From positions 782,068-846,067 of the forward strand of contig NC_030993.1 in the NCBI RefSeq assembly GCF_000149955.1: a stretch of DNA of 64,000 nt, read 5' to 3'. A program made the position numbers and the translations under genes. Below are positions 45,532 to 55,947 of this stretch, one piece after another. How positions within the stretch are numbered: position 1 is the first letter of the stretch; the number at the start of each line of letters is the position of its first letter. The notes below the pieces were generated by a model. It did no database searches, was not told the DNA's origin, and saw nothing but the letters and a program-made list of their open reading frames with translations. Source of the stretch: Fusarium oxysporum f. sp. lycopersici 4287 (Eukaryota > Ascomycota > Sordariomycetes > Hypocreales > Nectriaceae).

Positions 45532-46335
45532 ATGCCAGACTTGGGAGACTATGTCGATTCGAACCCAGAAGGCCCGCGACACATAGGTACATGGTCTCGG
45601 GGCGAGCATACTTCCCCCGGACTGATCGAATGGACGACAGCGGTGCCAGAGGCCCTGAAGCCATATCTGGCGACCGTTCAAGAGAGAATACCCACAGATG
45701 AGAACCGACCAGAAGAGACTCGCACCCTGGTGATTGACCACCTCTTCAACGATGGGCGCAGGAACGCCTTAATCTACAGGTGCGTTGAACAGCCTACCGA
45801 TCTGCGCGATGCTATCACACGCATCCAAAAGCCTTCCTCGGAAGACAGGCGTGCTCTCGGCAGAATTATAGCGACACAGGTCCGGTCCCTGTACGTCCAC
45901 TTTCACATCCATCACCCAGCTTTGCGGACCGAAAGTTTCGTCTTCTTCGGGGATCCCAACAGACCAGATTTTACCAAGCCCTATATTCTCGATTGGGGGC
46001 GACAAGCACTTCCCGAGATGTACCAACATCCTGAATACCAAGCAGAAAAATCTCTCTGGCTCTACCAAGTCTGGTCTTTGATGATGGTGCTGTCTGAGAT
46101 TGCTGAGTGGCAGCCGCTTGACAAATCATTTCACGACGACGCCGAGTTGCGGAGCAGGAAACTAGAGAGGAAGCGGCTGGTAACAAGTCCGGGTTGGAAG
46201 GGTGCCATGACCGCTGAGATCTTCCAGTACGGCTTCGGATTTCTCGAGAAGGATCGCAACACACTTGAGGAGTACAGCGAGTGGGAGGTCAAACGCTTCT
46301 ATGATGAATTGTGCAAGCTTCTGGAGCCGTTGTGA
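45532..46335 (+). CDS. Kinase-like C-lobe protein
   Basis: Single exon, 267 residues. No complete kinase is present, but the second half reads like the C-terminal lobe of fungal accessory kinase-like proteins. PYILDWGRQA replaces a DFG motif, then YQHPEYQAEKSLWLYQVWSLMMVLSEIAEW resembles the region where the activation segment leads into helix F. No HRD motif or P-loop is seen, so activity is unlikely. The N-terminal half (RGEHTSPGLIEWTT, EETRTLVIDHLFNDGRRNALIYR) may be a regulatory domain. It follows the FHA-kinase pseudogene on the same strand. It may be a pseudokinase of an incompatibility-type system, but this is inference. Confidence 0.65.
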   Translation: MPDLGDYVDSNPEGPRHIGTWSRGEHTSPGLIEWTTAVPEALKPYLATVQERIPTDENRPEETRTLVIDHLFNDGRRNALIYRCVEQPTDLRDAITRIQKPSSEDRRALGRIIATQVRSLYVHFHIHHPALRTESFVFFGDPNRPDFTKPYILDWGRQALPEMYQHPEYQAEKSLWLYQVWSLMMVLSEIAEWQPLDKSFHDDAELRSRKLERKRLVTSPGWKGAMTAEIFQYGFGFLEKDRNTLEEYSEWEVKRFYDELCKLLEPL

Positions 46336-46981
46336 TATTCTGTCAAAGCAAATGAGCGTGGCGCCATCTCAGTGCTATCAGCCTCAATAGTCACTGCCTG
46401 CTCTTTGTTTTTTTTTTTTTGTCGATGTCTTAAAGAAACCCCGTATTCTTAAGACTCTGGTACTGTCCAGCCCGCTCAGACGTTGGCAGACGTTTATGGC
46501 TGGTCTGTACGATGTCGGAGTAGTTGAAATTCTGGACCAGGGCCGAGAAATAAGCAGTCAAAGAACTTACCAATTGTATCGCAAGTCTTTTTGTCACTTG
46601 CGAAGGTTTCCTACCACAGCCTAGCTGGTGTCAAGTGTCAACGAGGATATCCTGGACTTCTATTCAGCATGGGTCACCCAGTGGTGACTTCTCAAAGATG
46701 GCACATTTAATCAGCCTATGATCGCGTCAGGCTGTTTCGCGTCGTCTTAGCAACTTCTGCTATAACGTATAGTGTTTGGTCTTCCAAGCGAGTATCATCA
46801 AACGGCCCTTCTCATACAGGCATTTGCATTCAGCGTTAACTCGCGTAATCTAGTGGATTGCTTATACAAGTCCCGCCTTCAAAACGCCGTCCTTTATTGT
46901 GTACCCTACATGATCCAAATTTCACAAACTCTCTAACAAACTCATCAGCTGCACCCATGGGCCACTTGCTTCGTTAACCCT
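46336..46981. other. Spacer between convergent genes
   Basis: Contains a T-run at about 46409-46421 and no supported ORF. It holds the 3' flanks of the kinase-like gene and the deuterolysin gene. Confidence 0.55.
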
Positions 46982-48233
46982 CTAACATCCCAGACTAACA
47001 GCGTTGGCAAACAGAGCATAAGTGTCAGCGTGGTTGATGTTCTGCTCAGCAGTCAAGCTCTGGATGAAGTTATATCCATAACCACCATAGTCAGAAGTTC
47101 CCTTGATCTGGTTAAGATGGGTCATCTCGTGCAAGTTGGTGTTGCCCTGGTCCTGAGCATGGCAGGTTGAAGTGGTGGCAGGAAGACGCTCAAAGTACAG
47201 ATCGCAGTAGGCCATGTAGTTTCCTCCAGGAACGGTATACGCAAGAACACCGTTCTGGCACGCGCCGTAAACATCGGTACAGTAGTATCGAGTATCCCCA
47301 GCGTTAGTCGATCCACACTCAGCCGCAATCTTGGCAAAGACATCAGCGACAGTCGAGCGAGTCGCAGCGTCAGAGTTCTTAAAGTACTCCTCCACCTTCG
47401 CAGCAGGACCGTTAGACGCAGCCTCCTGAGCAGCAGAAGCCTGTCTAGCACAGTTCGACAGAGCAGCCTGGGTGACCTGGAGCTTGCTACCAGAGCAGTC
47501 ACTCTGCACCTGAGCGCGCTTCTGGTGGAAGGCGGTGCGGACGGAGAAGGCCTGGGGACCGTCGACTTCGGCGTCGAGACGGTTGGAGTAGAAGGGGACT
47601 GAGCCGACGAGCTCGGTGGAGTTCTCCTGGGCGAAAGAGAGGGCGCCGGAGGAGAGAACGCTGAACTTGCCGCCAGCAGAAAGATCGTGAAACTCGGCGA
47701 TGTCGAACTCGACTTCGTAGGAGTTGCCGGAGGGGATGCTCTGGAAGGCGGTGTCATCGAGCTGGGTGGTGTCGAGAGCGATGCGAACACCGTCAAAGGG
47801 GACAGTCTTCTTTTCTGTTGGAGGTCAGTGGGTGTGAAGTTATGGGGGTAGTGGCTGAGGCGAGGGTAGTGTCGAGAATGTGTCAGAGAATGCTCCCTCC
47901 TGTTCTGCTGAGAGCTGAGTTCCATGGGCAGACTCAACCCTCAATATCCAAACAGGTCACATATCTAGACCACCTGACATTTCACCCATGCCTCATATCC
48001 AGAGAAGTCTTACCGGCAGAAAAGACCTGAGCCCTCTCAACAGGAGCCGTATCAAGGAATGTTCCAACCTTGAGGAGCTTCAAGTTGCTCTTCCCGTTAT
48101 TGGTGATAACAGCCTTAACCTTTGAGTTCCCCTGCATCTTCAACTCAACGTTCAAGGGAGTAGGAGCGCGCTTATCCACCAGGGGCGCAGCGACAGCCAT
48201 AGAGGCGAGAGCAAGACCAGCAAGCAGCTTCAT
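46982..48233 (-). CDS. Deuterolysin (M35 neutral metalloprotease), secreted
   Basis: Two exons, 48233-48014 and 47814-46982, with a long 199-nt intron (GTAAGA, CACTGACC branch, ACAG), give 350 residues, the usual family length. A signal peptide (MKLLAGLALASMAVA) is followed by a beta-rich propeptide (VKAVITNNGKSNLKLLKVGT, PFDGVRIAL, EVEFDIAEFHDLSAGG). A dibasic KR before AQVQSDC is the likely Kex2 cleavage site. The mature aspzincin domain has HEMTH at 302-306, the GTSDYGGYGY motif and the third zinc ligand Asp in NHADTY near 337. The enzyme is an extracellular endopeptidase, often acting on basic proteins, and is propeptide-inhibited before secretion. Confidence 0.94.
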
Positions 48234-48302
48234 TTTGAACGATAGACCAGATCGAACGAATGTAATTCAAAAAGAGTGAAATTGAAAAGAATGACAAAGA
48301 AC

Positions 48303-48356
48303 GAATGAATGAGTGAATGAATGAATGAATGAATGAATGAATGAATGAATGAATGA
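48303..48356 (+). repeat. (GAAT)n microsatellite in deuterolysin leader
   Basis: About 13 tetranucleotide units, one of them altered (GAGT), starting 70 bp upstream of the deuterolysin ATG, in the promoter or 5' UTR. Confidence 0.93.
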
Positions 48357-50176
48357 AAGGAATGACTGTTGTGAAGAGGATGAAGACATGCTGAGGGAAG
48401 TGAGGTATCGTGAATACTTATACAGCCTAGAGTTGATACCCTGCGACTCGTCTGGACTTGGAAGCAGGGGACTTGCGACGATATTGATCCGTCTTGGTGT
48501 GGACCGATTCAGGGTTTCGTTTCGGACAGGTCAATATGTTTGACACAAGCCATTTCCGCTCTCCAACCTTGGCGATTCTCGAATTAATTGTCCGAAAATT
48601 AACTCCCGACGTTACCCATCCTCTACTATCGCCGTCTGTTTTATGCTATTTTCGCCTTTTGAGTTTATCTTCCGATTTACACAGTTAAACTTAACTTTCC
48701 CAATTGACTCTGTCCGATGTAACAAAATCGAAGATCCTCCAAAATTAAAAAAGGATCAAAGTCAGGTCCGGGCGTCATGCCCTTTCGAAACACACCATGT
48801 AGCATCGTCAGCTAGGATGAGAGCGCCCCACAATAGGATCGGTCAAGGCTATAAGAGATCGTCGTAAATCAAGGTTACATTTGGCGGAAGTAGCTTGGAT
48901 TTCAATATCGCATGGTAAAGCTGTTCAGCATGGGCCTCTTCAAGGGAATTCATACCCGTAGCGTCAACCATGAAACCTGTTTGACGGGCCGTTTCTATAG
49001 CGTGATGAGTTGAGATCATTGGATAGAGGAATTGTTTACGGCTTTGGGTAAAAAGTTGGGCATTATCGTGTATCAGATTGCTGACGGCATGTGATTTTGA
49101 GATGGTAATAATTGTTTCGATGGACAGCTATGGTCAACTAATAACAAAGTAGTCGAAGACACTACCGAACGGTCTTTCGGTAAACTGATAGATCTGACGG
49201 TGAAAACCTCGAGACATCTTGGCTTTCCACTATCCTGCAGGTCTTCCAACGTCTGAACAAGGCCCTCCACACTACCACTTAAGCTTATACACCAGCCTCC
49301 GATCATTTCCATTCTCATATCTGACAAGATTTGCAAGGATGATCGATTCATCTCCGGTCTAATAGACCCATGATACTCGAAATAACGTACAAAGATCGGT
49401 GCGGAGCATTGACTTGAGAACTTTTAGAGCAGGTGCCAAATCTAAGTCAAACAAGCTTGCTTGGACCAGTTTGAGAACATGACTGCGTACGATTATTGAA
49501 GGATTCTATTGGTAAGATGTTCTGAAGGGCGATGGATAGTTGCATGTGAGTCTTGTTTGTTTGGCTTGCCGCGTTTGTCGAGATATTTTGATGTTGGGAC
49601 CAGTTGAAGGCCTCAGTTTGTGGCATCAAGACTCATAACAACGAGGCATGTGATAATTCATTGGAAGGAAGAACTAGGTTCATGTTAGACTTTTGCAGAG
49701 GAGCAGCATTAATCCATTGGATAAGCTATCAAACCTGTCCATGGGGCACAGAAAGGGAACGTTCGCATAGGCTAAAGCACCATGGAGATGATGTCGCACA
49801 CGGCATACGAGTTATTGCTCAGTTCTGATTCATTATAGTGGCTCTCTTCGAATATGGAAATGTCTCCGTTTACCCTGGACCAGTTCGAGTCTCCGATCCA
49901 TTGTATGTAGACAGCAGTATACCCGCAACGAGTTGCAACAGGCAAGATTTGATGTTAATACATTTATAATTGTTAAGAATCGCAACCACGTTATGGTCAC
50001 AGTTGTGGGTAGTGTGCAAAAATGCTGGCACCGATTGCCGAGAGATTATGTTTAGATTGATCATCCCACTCCCGGCAGCAAAGGGAGCAAGATCAACGTT
50101 TCGACATGCATCGGAACTCCAGTAACCGATACAGTGAAGTCACTAGCAAAAAGGCATGACAAGAGGCTCAATCAAC

Positions 50177-50181
50177 AAAAA
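50177..50181 (-). terminator. Pol III T-run of tRNA-Arg
   Basis: Five T on the minus strand, four bases after the tRNA 3' end. Confidence 0.8.
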
Positions 50182-50184
50182 GAA

Positions 50185-50256
50185 TGATCACGCTGGGGAT
50201 CGAACCCAGAATCTTCTGATTCGTAGTCAGACGCCTTGCCATTGGGCCACGCGACC
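50185..50256 (-). tRNA. tRNA-Arg (ACG anticodon)
   Basis: The minus strand folds as a full cloverleaf of 72 nt without an intron. The acceptor stem is GGTCGCG with CGTGATC (two wobble pairs) plus discriminator A. The D-arm is GGCCCAATGGCAAGGC. The anticodon stem-loop is CTGACTACGAATCAG with anticodon ACG. The T-arm CTGGGTTCGATCCCCAG contains the B-box GGTTCGATCC. A run of T on the minus strand just downstream (50177-50181) is a typical Pol III terminator. A34 is expected to be edited to inosine, reading CGU, CGC and CGA. Confidence 0.95.
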
Positions 50257-50862
50257 GTTTCTTGTTATTGAATTGGCTTTCGAAAACGTCACTTACTGAT
50301 TCTGTGCTCAAACTTTTCGCTAGACCCGGAGGATTGTGGACTCAAATCAAACTCGGTACGCCGCCCACAACCCGCGCCAAGCGACTAGAGCTAGTAACTG
50401 ATGGAATCTGCTAAACAGCATTAAAGTAAAGTATCCATAGCGGCGTTCAATAGCTCCAAGTAGACCCTGGACTAAAACCACCCGCAATAACAGTGTCTTT
50501 GCGCCACCTTTATAAGGGAGGATAGCGGCACAGCACAAAGAATGCAATCCACGTGAGATGCCTTGAGCCCCTGGATCTTGCGTTAGGGGAACAGTCGCGC
50601 ACCTTTTAGCTCAACGTAAGGTTAATTATTATCTTAAGTTATTTTAATGGGACGTACTCCGAATCCAGCTCAGCTCCCTCTGCACGTTCATTTCATTCTC
50701 TTGGGATCAAATCTTCATTCATCCTCACCTCACTCTCCTTTATGCCATTATCTACGTGATACAGGGACTGAAACAATCCCTTGTTCCTTTGACGTCAACT
50801 CACTCATTTCATTTTTTTTCATTGTTGCCTTAGGGATTCTGTTCAAAAACTGAGCTCATGCC
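50257..50862. other. Spacer, no gene seen
   Basis: Upstream of the tRNA and of the propeptide-like gene. A C/T-rich leader precedes 50863, including TTCATTTTTTTTCATTG at 50807-50823. No supported ORF. Confidence 0.55.
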
Positions 50863-51459
50863 ATGGCCATCTTCGCGTCTTCAGCTGTACGCCTACTCAT
50901 CGGCCTAACAGTCGCACTCACCTTCATCGCCTTCTTCACACCAACAGGCTACGTACCAGACGTCGCATTATCATTCAGGATGCCAGCTGCACTTAAAAGA
51001 CTCGACGTCTCCATTTCTCAAGAGGAGAAAGATCCTGTTCTCATCCGCGCAACCGTCAGAAACAACAATGATGAGCCCGTCACTATTCTCAGCTACGGCT
51101 CACCCCTGGACCCCTTGGGCATTTCTCTTGGCATTCTTTACATCACGCCTAAGGGCGACAGCAAACCACTTGACATCATGCAGATTGAAGCCTCACGGCT
51201 CTGGCCGCCTGCTGATGATGCTCTAATTGAGATTCTGCCTGGCCGATCGGCCATTTGGGAATTCACCCTCCAGGAACCTGTTGTTCCGATGGATAAGGTG
51301 TTTGAGGGCGCGACGGTGCAGCTCAAGGGGACGTGGAATGCTGTGTGGACAAAGGAGAAGAAGAATGTTGACTACACATCATTCAAGGAGGGCACACCAG
51401 CAAACGAGACTCTAACAGGGCCATTCAAGTCAAACGTCATCGACATTGAAGTCGCATAA
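50863..51459 (+). CDS. Stand-alone deuterolysin-propeptide-like secreted or membrane protein
   Basis: Single exon, 198 residues. An N-terminal hydrophobic helix (LLIGLTVALTFIAFF) is a signal peptide or anchor. The remainder follows the same motif order as the propeptide of the deuterolysin encoded nearby: LDVSISQ, then IRATVRNNNDEPVTIL (compare VKAVITNNGKSNLKLL), a G-x-x-LD turn, LPGRSAIWEFTL (compare IPSGNSYEVEFDI), VFEGATVQLKGTWNAVW (compare GGKFSVLSSGALSFA) and GPFKSNVIDIEV (compare VPFYSNRLDAEV). No HExxH protease motif is present. The role as a trans-acting inhibitor or chaperone is inference. It could instead be an unrelated beta-sandwich. Confidence 0.75.
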   Translation: MAIFASSAVRLLIGLTVALTFIAFFTPTGYVPDVALSFRMPAALKRLDVSISQEEKDPVLIRATVRNNNDEPVTILSYGSPLDPLGISLGILYITPKGDSKPLDIMQIEASRLWPPADDALIEILPGRSAIWEFTLQEPVVPMDKVFEGATVQLKGTWNAVWTKEKKNVDYTSFKEGTPANETLTGPFKSNVIDIEVA

Positions 51460-52486
51460 ACATGAATTGTACCACCATTGTTATTATTATTGGCGTTTGG
51501 GGGGCATGATTAATTGGTTCACTTGTCTCTACGTTAGATGACTAGAGTGATTGATGGGTTAATTGGAAGAGAAGCAAGGGGCGAAAATATTTTATTAGAA
51601 TACATATAATCCAACCCAACAAGCAAAGCAAGCATTCTTTGTGTCTCCCTGAAATACCTGCAGTCAGCCTTTCGACGCAAGCCACATTCATACCCTGTTA
51701 CAGACCATTGACCAACCAAGCCCAGGCGTGGACAAGTGTCTTAGATGATATCCAGAGCTGCACAACGCCGGGTGTTGGGTCTAGTATTCATAGATCGTTA
51801 GTCTAGTCAATGATTGATAACGTTGGTACGACTAGCTCAATGACTGGCGTTCCGGAAAACCCCTTTTCCAAATAAGCGCCATCAGCACTACCCTAAAGTT
51901 CGAAGTCATGACGAGTGTTGGTTCTGATGGAGAAACACTGGCAATTCCGATTGTCATACGATGAACTGACTATACATGCATGTGTAGAATACCCTTGTTC
52001 TCAACCAATCGCGAGTGAATCGCCATTGGCATATCAGCAGATTCACCTGGACCATAGCTATTATATCAACCCGCCTAGCAGCAACGCATTCTTTTTCCCA
52101 ATCCTAAGTTCATCGCTTTTTCATTTACATTAACTTTCTGAGATTGACACTTCTTTGAACTGTACCGTAGAGAACATTCAACTGCTCGTTATGGGCTTTG
52201 TATTTCCAGGCGATTTGATGGTTTAGTCCCGTTATACTTCTTCACCTTTGACAATTAAATCACTGGTAGTTGCGACGAGGATCAGCCGAAACTGTCTGTT
52301 TTTACGGGGATGTACCGATGCGATCAAATCGTTGCGTCCCGGACTACAAGCTGCCGACGGGCATCGCCACCTCAGTTTCCTATCGCCATGCTTCAGCAGT
52401 TCTCAGTATCAAGTGTAGTATAACCCAATATTCAATTTTGTTTGCTCCCTAATCTACTTTTTGACTTTCTTTCCCCGGATATCAAT
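51460..52486. other. Spacer between convergent genes
   Basis: 3' flanks of the propeptide-like and thiolase genes. No supported ORF in over 1 kb; several stretches are AT-rich. Confidence 0.5.
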
Positions 52487-53740
52487 CTACTCCCGAACAT
52501 ACAACCCAGCCATACCCATACCCGTACCAACACACATACTCACAACACCAACCTCACCACCATCCCTCTTAAGTCCATGCAAAAGCGTACTCGTCATTCT
52601 CGCACCAGTAGCTCCAAGAGGATGTCCCAGCGCAATAGCGCCTCCGTCAGGGTTGACCTTCTCCTTCGCCCACGCATCCTCGAGTCCCAACTCCCTCACA
52701 CAGTGCAGCGCTTGGCTCGCAAACGCCTCGTTGATCTCCCACCGTGACACATCCTCCGTCTTGAGACCGACCTGGTCAAGGAGCTTGGGGATAGCGAGGG
52801 CGGGGCCGATACCCATCTCATCGGGATCGCAGCCGACTGTGACGGCTGAGACGAATTTTCCGATGATGCGGTCTTGGAGACCGAGGGCGGTAGCTGTGCT
52901 TCGGCGCATGAGGAGGGTAGCGGCAGCACCGTCGGAGACTTGACTCGAGTTTCCAGCTGTTGAAGCACCGTCGGGCTTGAAAGCAGGCTTGAGCTTAGCC
53001 AAAGCCTCAATGGAAACGCCCTCACGAATACCATCATCAGCAGTAACAGTGATGCGCTGCTCCTCGCCAACCTTGTTACCTTGCTTATCAACCTCCTGGA
53101 ATCTTGTCTCAACGGGTACAATCTCCTCCGCAAAACGGCCCTCCTTTCTCGCACGCGCAGCACGACGGTGAGACTCAACAGCCATAGCGTCTTGATCCGC
53201 TCTCGAAACACCATATCGCTCCGCAACGTTCTCAGACGTCAAACCCATAGGCATAATACAATCCTGCGCATGACGATTAGGCGAGGTCTTCAGCTCCGGC
53301 CACACATCCACAGGGATAGCTCTGCTTCCGTAATTTCTCGTCATGCTCTCCATACCAGCTGCGATACCCGTATCGATCATGCCCGTCTGGATCTGCGCCG
53401 ACACAGCAGCGATGGCCTGCAGCGAACTAGAGCACGCGCGGTTCACAGTGTACAAGCTAGTGGTGTTCTTGAAGCCGACGTGGTTGAGAGCCATGCGCGC
53501 CGCTTTGGAACCGCCGAGCTCGGAGAGCACCACGCCGACTGCTACATCGTCGACGGGGGCTTCGGGGTGTGCTTTGAGAGTGGCTTTGAGGACGCTAGCG
53601 AGGAGTTCCTCGGGGTATGCGTCTTTGAGCTGGCCCTTGTAGGAGCGGCAAATGGGAGTGCGGACGGCGGAGAGGATTACGGTGTCGGAAGGGGATTTGG
53701 CGAGGACGCCTTGAAGGCCTTTGTGAAGACGGACCGACAT
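52487..53740 (-). CDS. 3-ketoacyl-CoA thiolase / acetyl-CoA C-acyltransferase
   Basis: Single exon, 417 residues from the ATG at 53740; 28 further upstream codons are open but UTR-like. The thiolase active-site residues are all visible: nucleophilic Cys in NRACSSSLQA, His in GGAIALGHPLGATGAR and the second Cys in MCVGTGMGMAG. NEAFASQ is also conserved. The enzyme cleaves 3-ketoacyl-CoA to acetyl-CoA and a shortened acyl-CoA in beta-oxidation. The N-terminus MSVRLHKGLQGVL resembles a PTS2 peroxisomal signal, but the expected His/Gln-Leu pair at positions 8-9 of the motif is not kept. No C-terminal SKL is present. Peroxisomal targeting is therefore likely but unproven. Confidence 0.92.
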   Translation of the reverse strand: MSVRLHKGLQGVLAKSPSDTVILSAVRTPICRSYKGQLKDAYPEELLASVLKATLKAHPEAPVDDVAVGVVLSELGGSKAARMALNHVGFKNTTSLYTVNRACSSSLQAIAAVSAQIQTGMIDTGIAAGMESMTRNYGSRAIPVDVWPELKTSPNRHAQDCIMPMGLTSENVAERYGVSRADQDAMAVESHRRAARARKEGRFAEEIVPVETRFQEVDKQGNKVGEEQRITVTADDGIREGVSIEALAKLKPAFKPDGASTAGNSSQVSDGAAATLLMRRSTATALGLQDRIIGKFVSAVTVGCDPDEMGIGPALAIPKLLDQVGLKTEDVSRWEINEAFASQALHCVRELGLEDAWAKEKVNPDGGAIALGHPLGATGARMTSTLLHGLKRDGGEVGVVSMCVGTGMGMAGLYVRE

Positions 53741-54267
53741 TATGAAGGTGTTTGGGGGTATATGGGAGATTATGAGTTGGAGGAAAGGCCAATTGATAAG
53801 ATGAAGGAGAAGAGAAGAGATCAAAGGTTCATGATGAGAAGTGAGAGAAGTGTTTATGAGCCGGGTAAGTAAATATCCCAGAACCTATTACCCTCCACCC
53901 CCGCCGAAAGCCGGAAACACTCCCGTCCCGTTGCCATGAGCCGAAAGTGGATCCTCGACACCGGCTTCAGACTTCGGGTAATGTCGAGTGTGGCTTGAAA
54001 TGTCGGAGCGTCGGGTAAGATCCCTACGTGTGGCGTCTATGGCTGTGCAACACTCATCATGAGACATCACTTTCTAATGAGATTCAATATCTTGTTGAAA
54101 CTTGAACAAGCTTTCCATTTATACATAATTTCGGCAGTGGCATTCTGCCCTCTTTTGTCAAGCTAACATAGATAGACAAACTCGTCAAATGCAATACCGT
54201 CAACGCCCTCCTGTCGTTATAATCGTACCCCGAACTCCATTTGCAATCTGCTTCTGACCCAGACATT
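53741..54267. other. Promoter region of thiolase gene
   Basis: Contains the thiolase leader and the 3' flank of the next minus-strand gene. No gene seen. Confidence 0.55.
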
Positions 54268-55947
54268 TCACTGTCTATACTGAATCCCCAGTCCTAGCTT
54301 GTCTTGCCCATCTGCCATTGGTTCAACCACTTTGGACTTCTTCGCTGGACTTGCTTGATCGAGTCGTATCTCCCCGGTAGATGAATGGTTGCCGCTGAAT
54401 TTTCGCTTGTCGCTATCTCCATTTCGATGGGAAAGTAGTCTCTCCTGCATGCGAACTGTTTTCTCCATTGGTCCTGGTGTGTTCTTCAAGGTTTCGGCTA
54501 CCTCAAAGCTCTGCCGCGGATCTCGCCGCAGCATCTCTGCAGCAGCTTGACTAGCCTGGCTATCAAACACCTCTCCATCCTGGTCGTTTTGGTTTCGTGA
54601 CTGTGATGTAAACGACTGAGCTGCGGCAACCGACTCAAGCGCCTGCCTGGCTAGCTCCTCATTATCGTCTGCTGAAATAGTGCTCTCTCGACTCCTACGG
54701 CGGCGGTCAGTCTTGGCCACAGGTGTCGTAGGAATGAACTGTCTCTGGGAGTATCGATGAGGCTCCGAGTGAGGTACCAGATCCACCGATGGAAGAAGCC
54801 CAACATTTGTACCCACCGGCCGGTTCATAGGCGTCGTGGGCAGAGACGACATGGATTGCGAGTTGCGGTTGTGTTTTCCGACGCGTGGCGCAGGGCGATG
54901 AGAATGCATCGGTGTCGAAGGTGCGCTGTTGTTATCCTGGCTCATAGCCTGCAACAAAGCCGAGAGACCATGCTCCCCTTGTGACCTAGATGTCTGCTGT
55001 TGCTGAGAGTTTCTGTACCCTTGTGTCACGACAGCGACTTTCTGTTTGGGTGTCAAGACTCCGTGAAATATACCCCCAGGTCTACAGAGCATCTGCATAT
55101 GCTCTCTGTTCTCGCGTATTCGTCTCAGCAACATATCTCGCTCCTCATGAAGAGCAATGCTTTCATCCTCGCTTTGCTTGATGACCTTCTTAGCAGTCTG
55201 GACCCGGCGTTGGAGGATCTCATTCTCTTGTAGCATGGCCTCATACCGCGTCTTCATCTGTAAATACTTTGTTTGTAATGCCTCGGACGGCTGATCAAAT
55301 TCTTTTCTAGCCATTCGGGTGAATTCTGCATTTCGCAGCGCGTCTACCTCGCGACGCATCATCTCGTGTTCCACAGCAGCACGCTTGGCATCGTCGTCGG
55401 CCTGGATAGACAATAAGTTATACTGTAACTTATGATGAGCTGTCTCCATCTTGAGCTTTTGTTGCTCTGCTAGAGCCGACTGAAGCATGACGCGCAGCTC
55501 GTCGGCGGACGCCTCGAGGACCTGATGCGGAGCGGGAGGGAGGAATTCCGTTATCACAGGACGTTCGCGTATGTTATTGGGTACGGTAGCTGGCGGGGAG
55601 AAGAGTGTCGATGACTGCTGGGAGCCAGAGAACTTTCGTTTGGAGGGACCGGGACCAGCTTGACTGGCATGGCTGTTAACCTGGGTCGAGGGGGGCGGTG
55701 TAAGTGACGATGGGATAACCGTGACGGCCGGTCGATCCTCGTTGATCTCGGTTCTAAAGGATTCGTTTAGATCGATGGGCGAATTTGGAATCTCTGTCGA
55801 AGGTAATGTCACCGCAGCTGGATCTTGGGGTCCTGCTTCTTGGGGTTGAGGTGTCGTGGGGTTCAGTCGCTCTCGAGGATGTTTAACAATAATTGTATCG
55901 CCCTGCAAGGTTTGCAAAGCCTGTGTGGCTTCAATAGGAGAAGTCAT
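54268..55947 (-). CDS. Coiled-coil protein, unknown function
   Basis: Single exon, 559 residues from the ATG at 55947 (MTSPIEATQALQTL); an upstream in-frame ATG at 56004 would add 19 residues. The N-terminal 150 residues are Pro/Ser-rich and disordered. A long coiled coil covers about residues 150-300 (ELRVMLQSALAEQQKLKMET, ALQTKYLQMKTRYEAMLQEN, SIALHEERDMLLRRIREN). A conserved-looking PGGIFHGVLTPKQ motif follows, then a Ser/Thr/Gln-rich region with several TP and SP sites. KRKFSG occurs twice, once before the coiled coil and once near the end. The basic SPAKKSKVV suggests a nuclear signal. I do not recognise the family. Confidence 0.78.
   Translation of the reverse strand: MTSPIEATQALQTLQGDTIIVKHPRERLNPTTPQPQEAGPQDPAAVTLPSTEIPNSPIDLNESFRTEINEDRPAVTVIPSSLTPPPSTQVNSHASQAGPGPSKRKFSGSQQSSTLFSPPATVPNNIRERPVITEFLPPAPHQVLEASADELRVMLQSALAEQQKLKMETAHHKLQYNLLSIQADDDAKRAAVEHEMMRREVDALRNAEFTRMARKEFDQPSEALQTKYLQMKTRYEAMLQENEILQRRVQTAKKVIKQSEDESIALHEERDMLLRRIRENREHMQMLCRPGGIFHGVLTPKQKVAVVTQGYRNSQQQQTSRSQGEHGLSALLQAMSQDNNSAPSTPMHSHRPAPRVGKHNRNSQSMSSLPTTPMNRPVGTNVGLLPSVDLVPHSEPHRYSQRQFIPTTPVAKTDRRRRSRESTISADDNEELARQALESVAAAQSFTSQSRNQNDQDGEVFDSQASQAAAEMLRRDPRQSFEVAETLKNTPGPMEKTVRMQERLLSHRNGDSDKRKFSGNHSSTGEIRLDQASPAKKSKVVEPMADGQDKLGLGIQYRQ

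Larger units (their letters stand above)
48234..50184. other. Long intergenic region
   Basis: Begins with the deuterolysin promoter including a tetranucleotide repeat. One minus-strand frame at 49351-49073 (92 codons, KPRCLEVFTVRSISLP) could be a coding remnant. The rest is AT-rich and non-coding. Confidence 0.45.

Noticed and set aside
53081..53872. 263-codon plus-strand ORF
   Set aside because: It lies antisense to the thiolase gene, is rich in His/Arg/Ser as expected for a shadow frame, and shows no domain.
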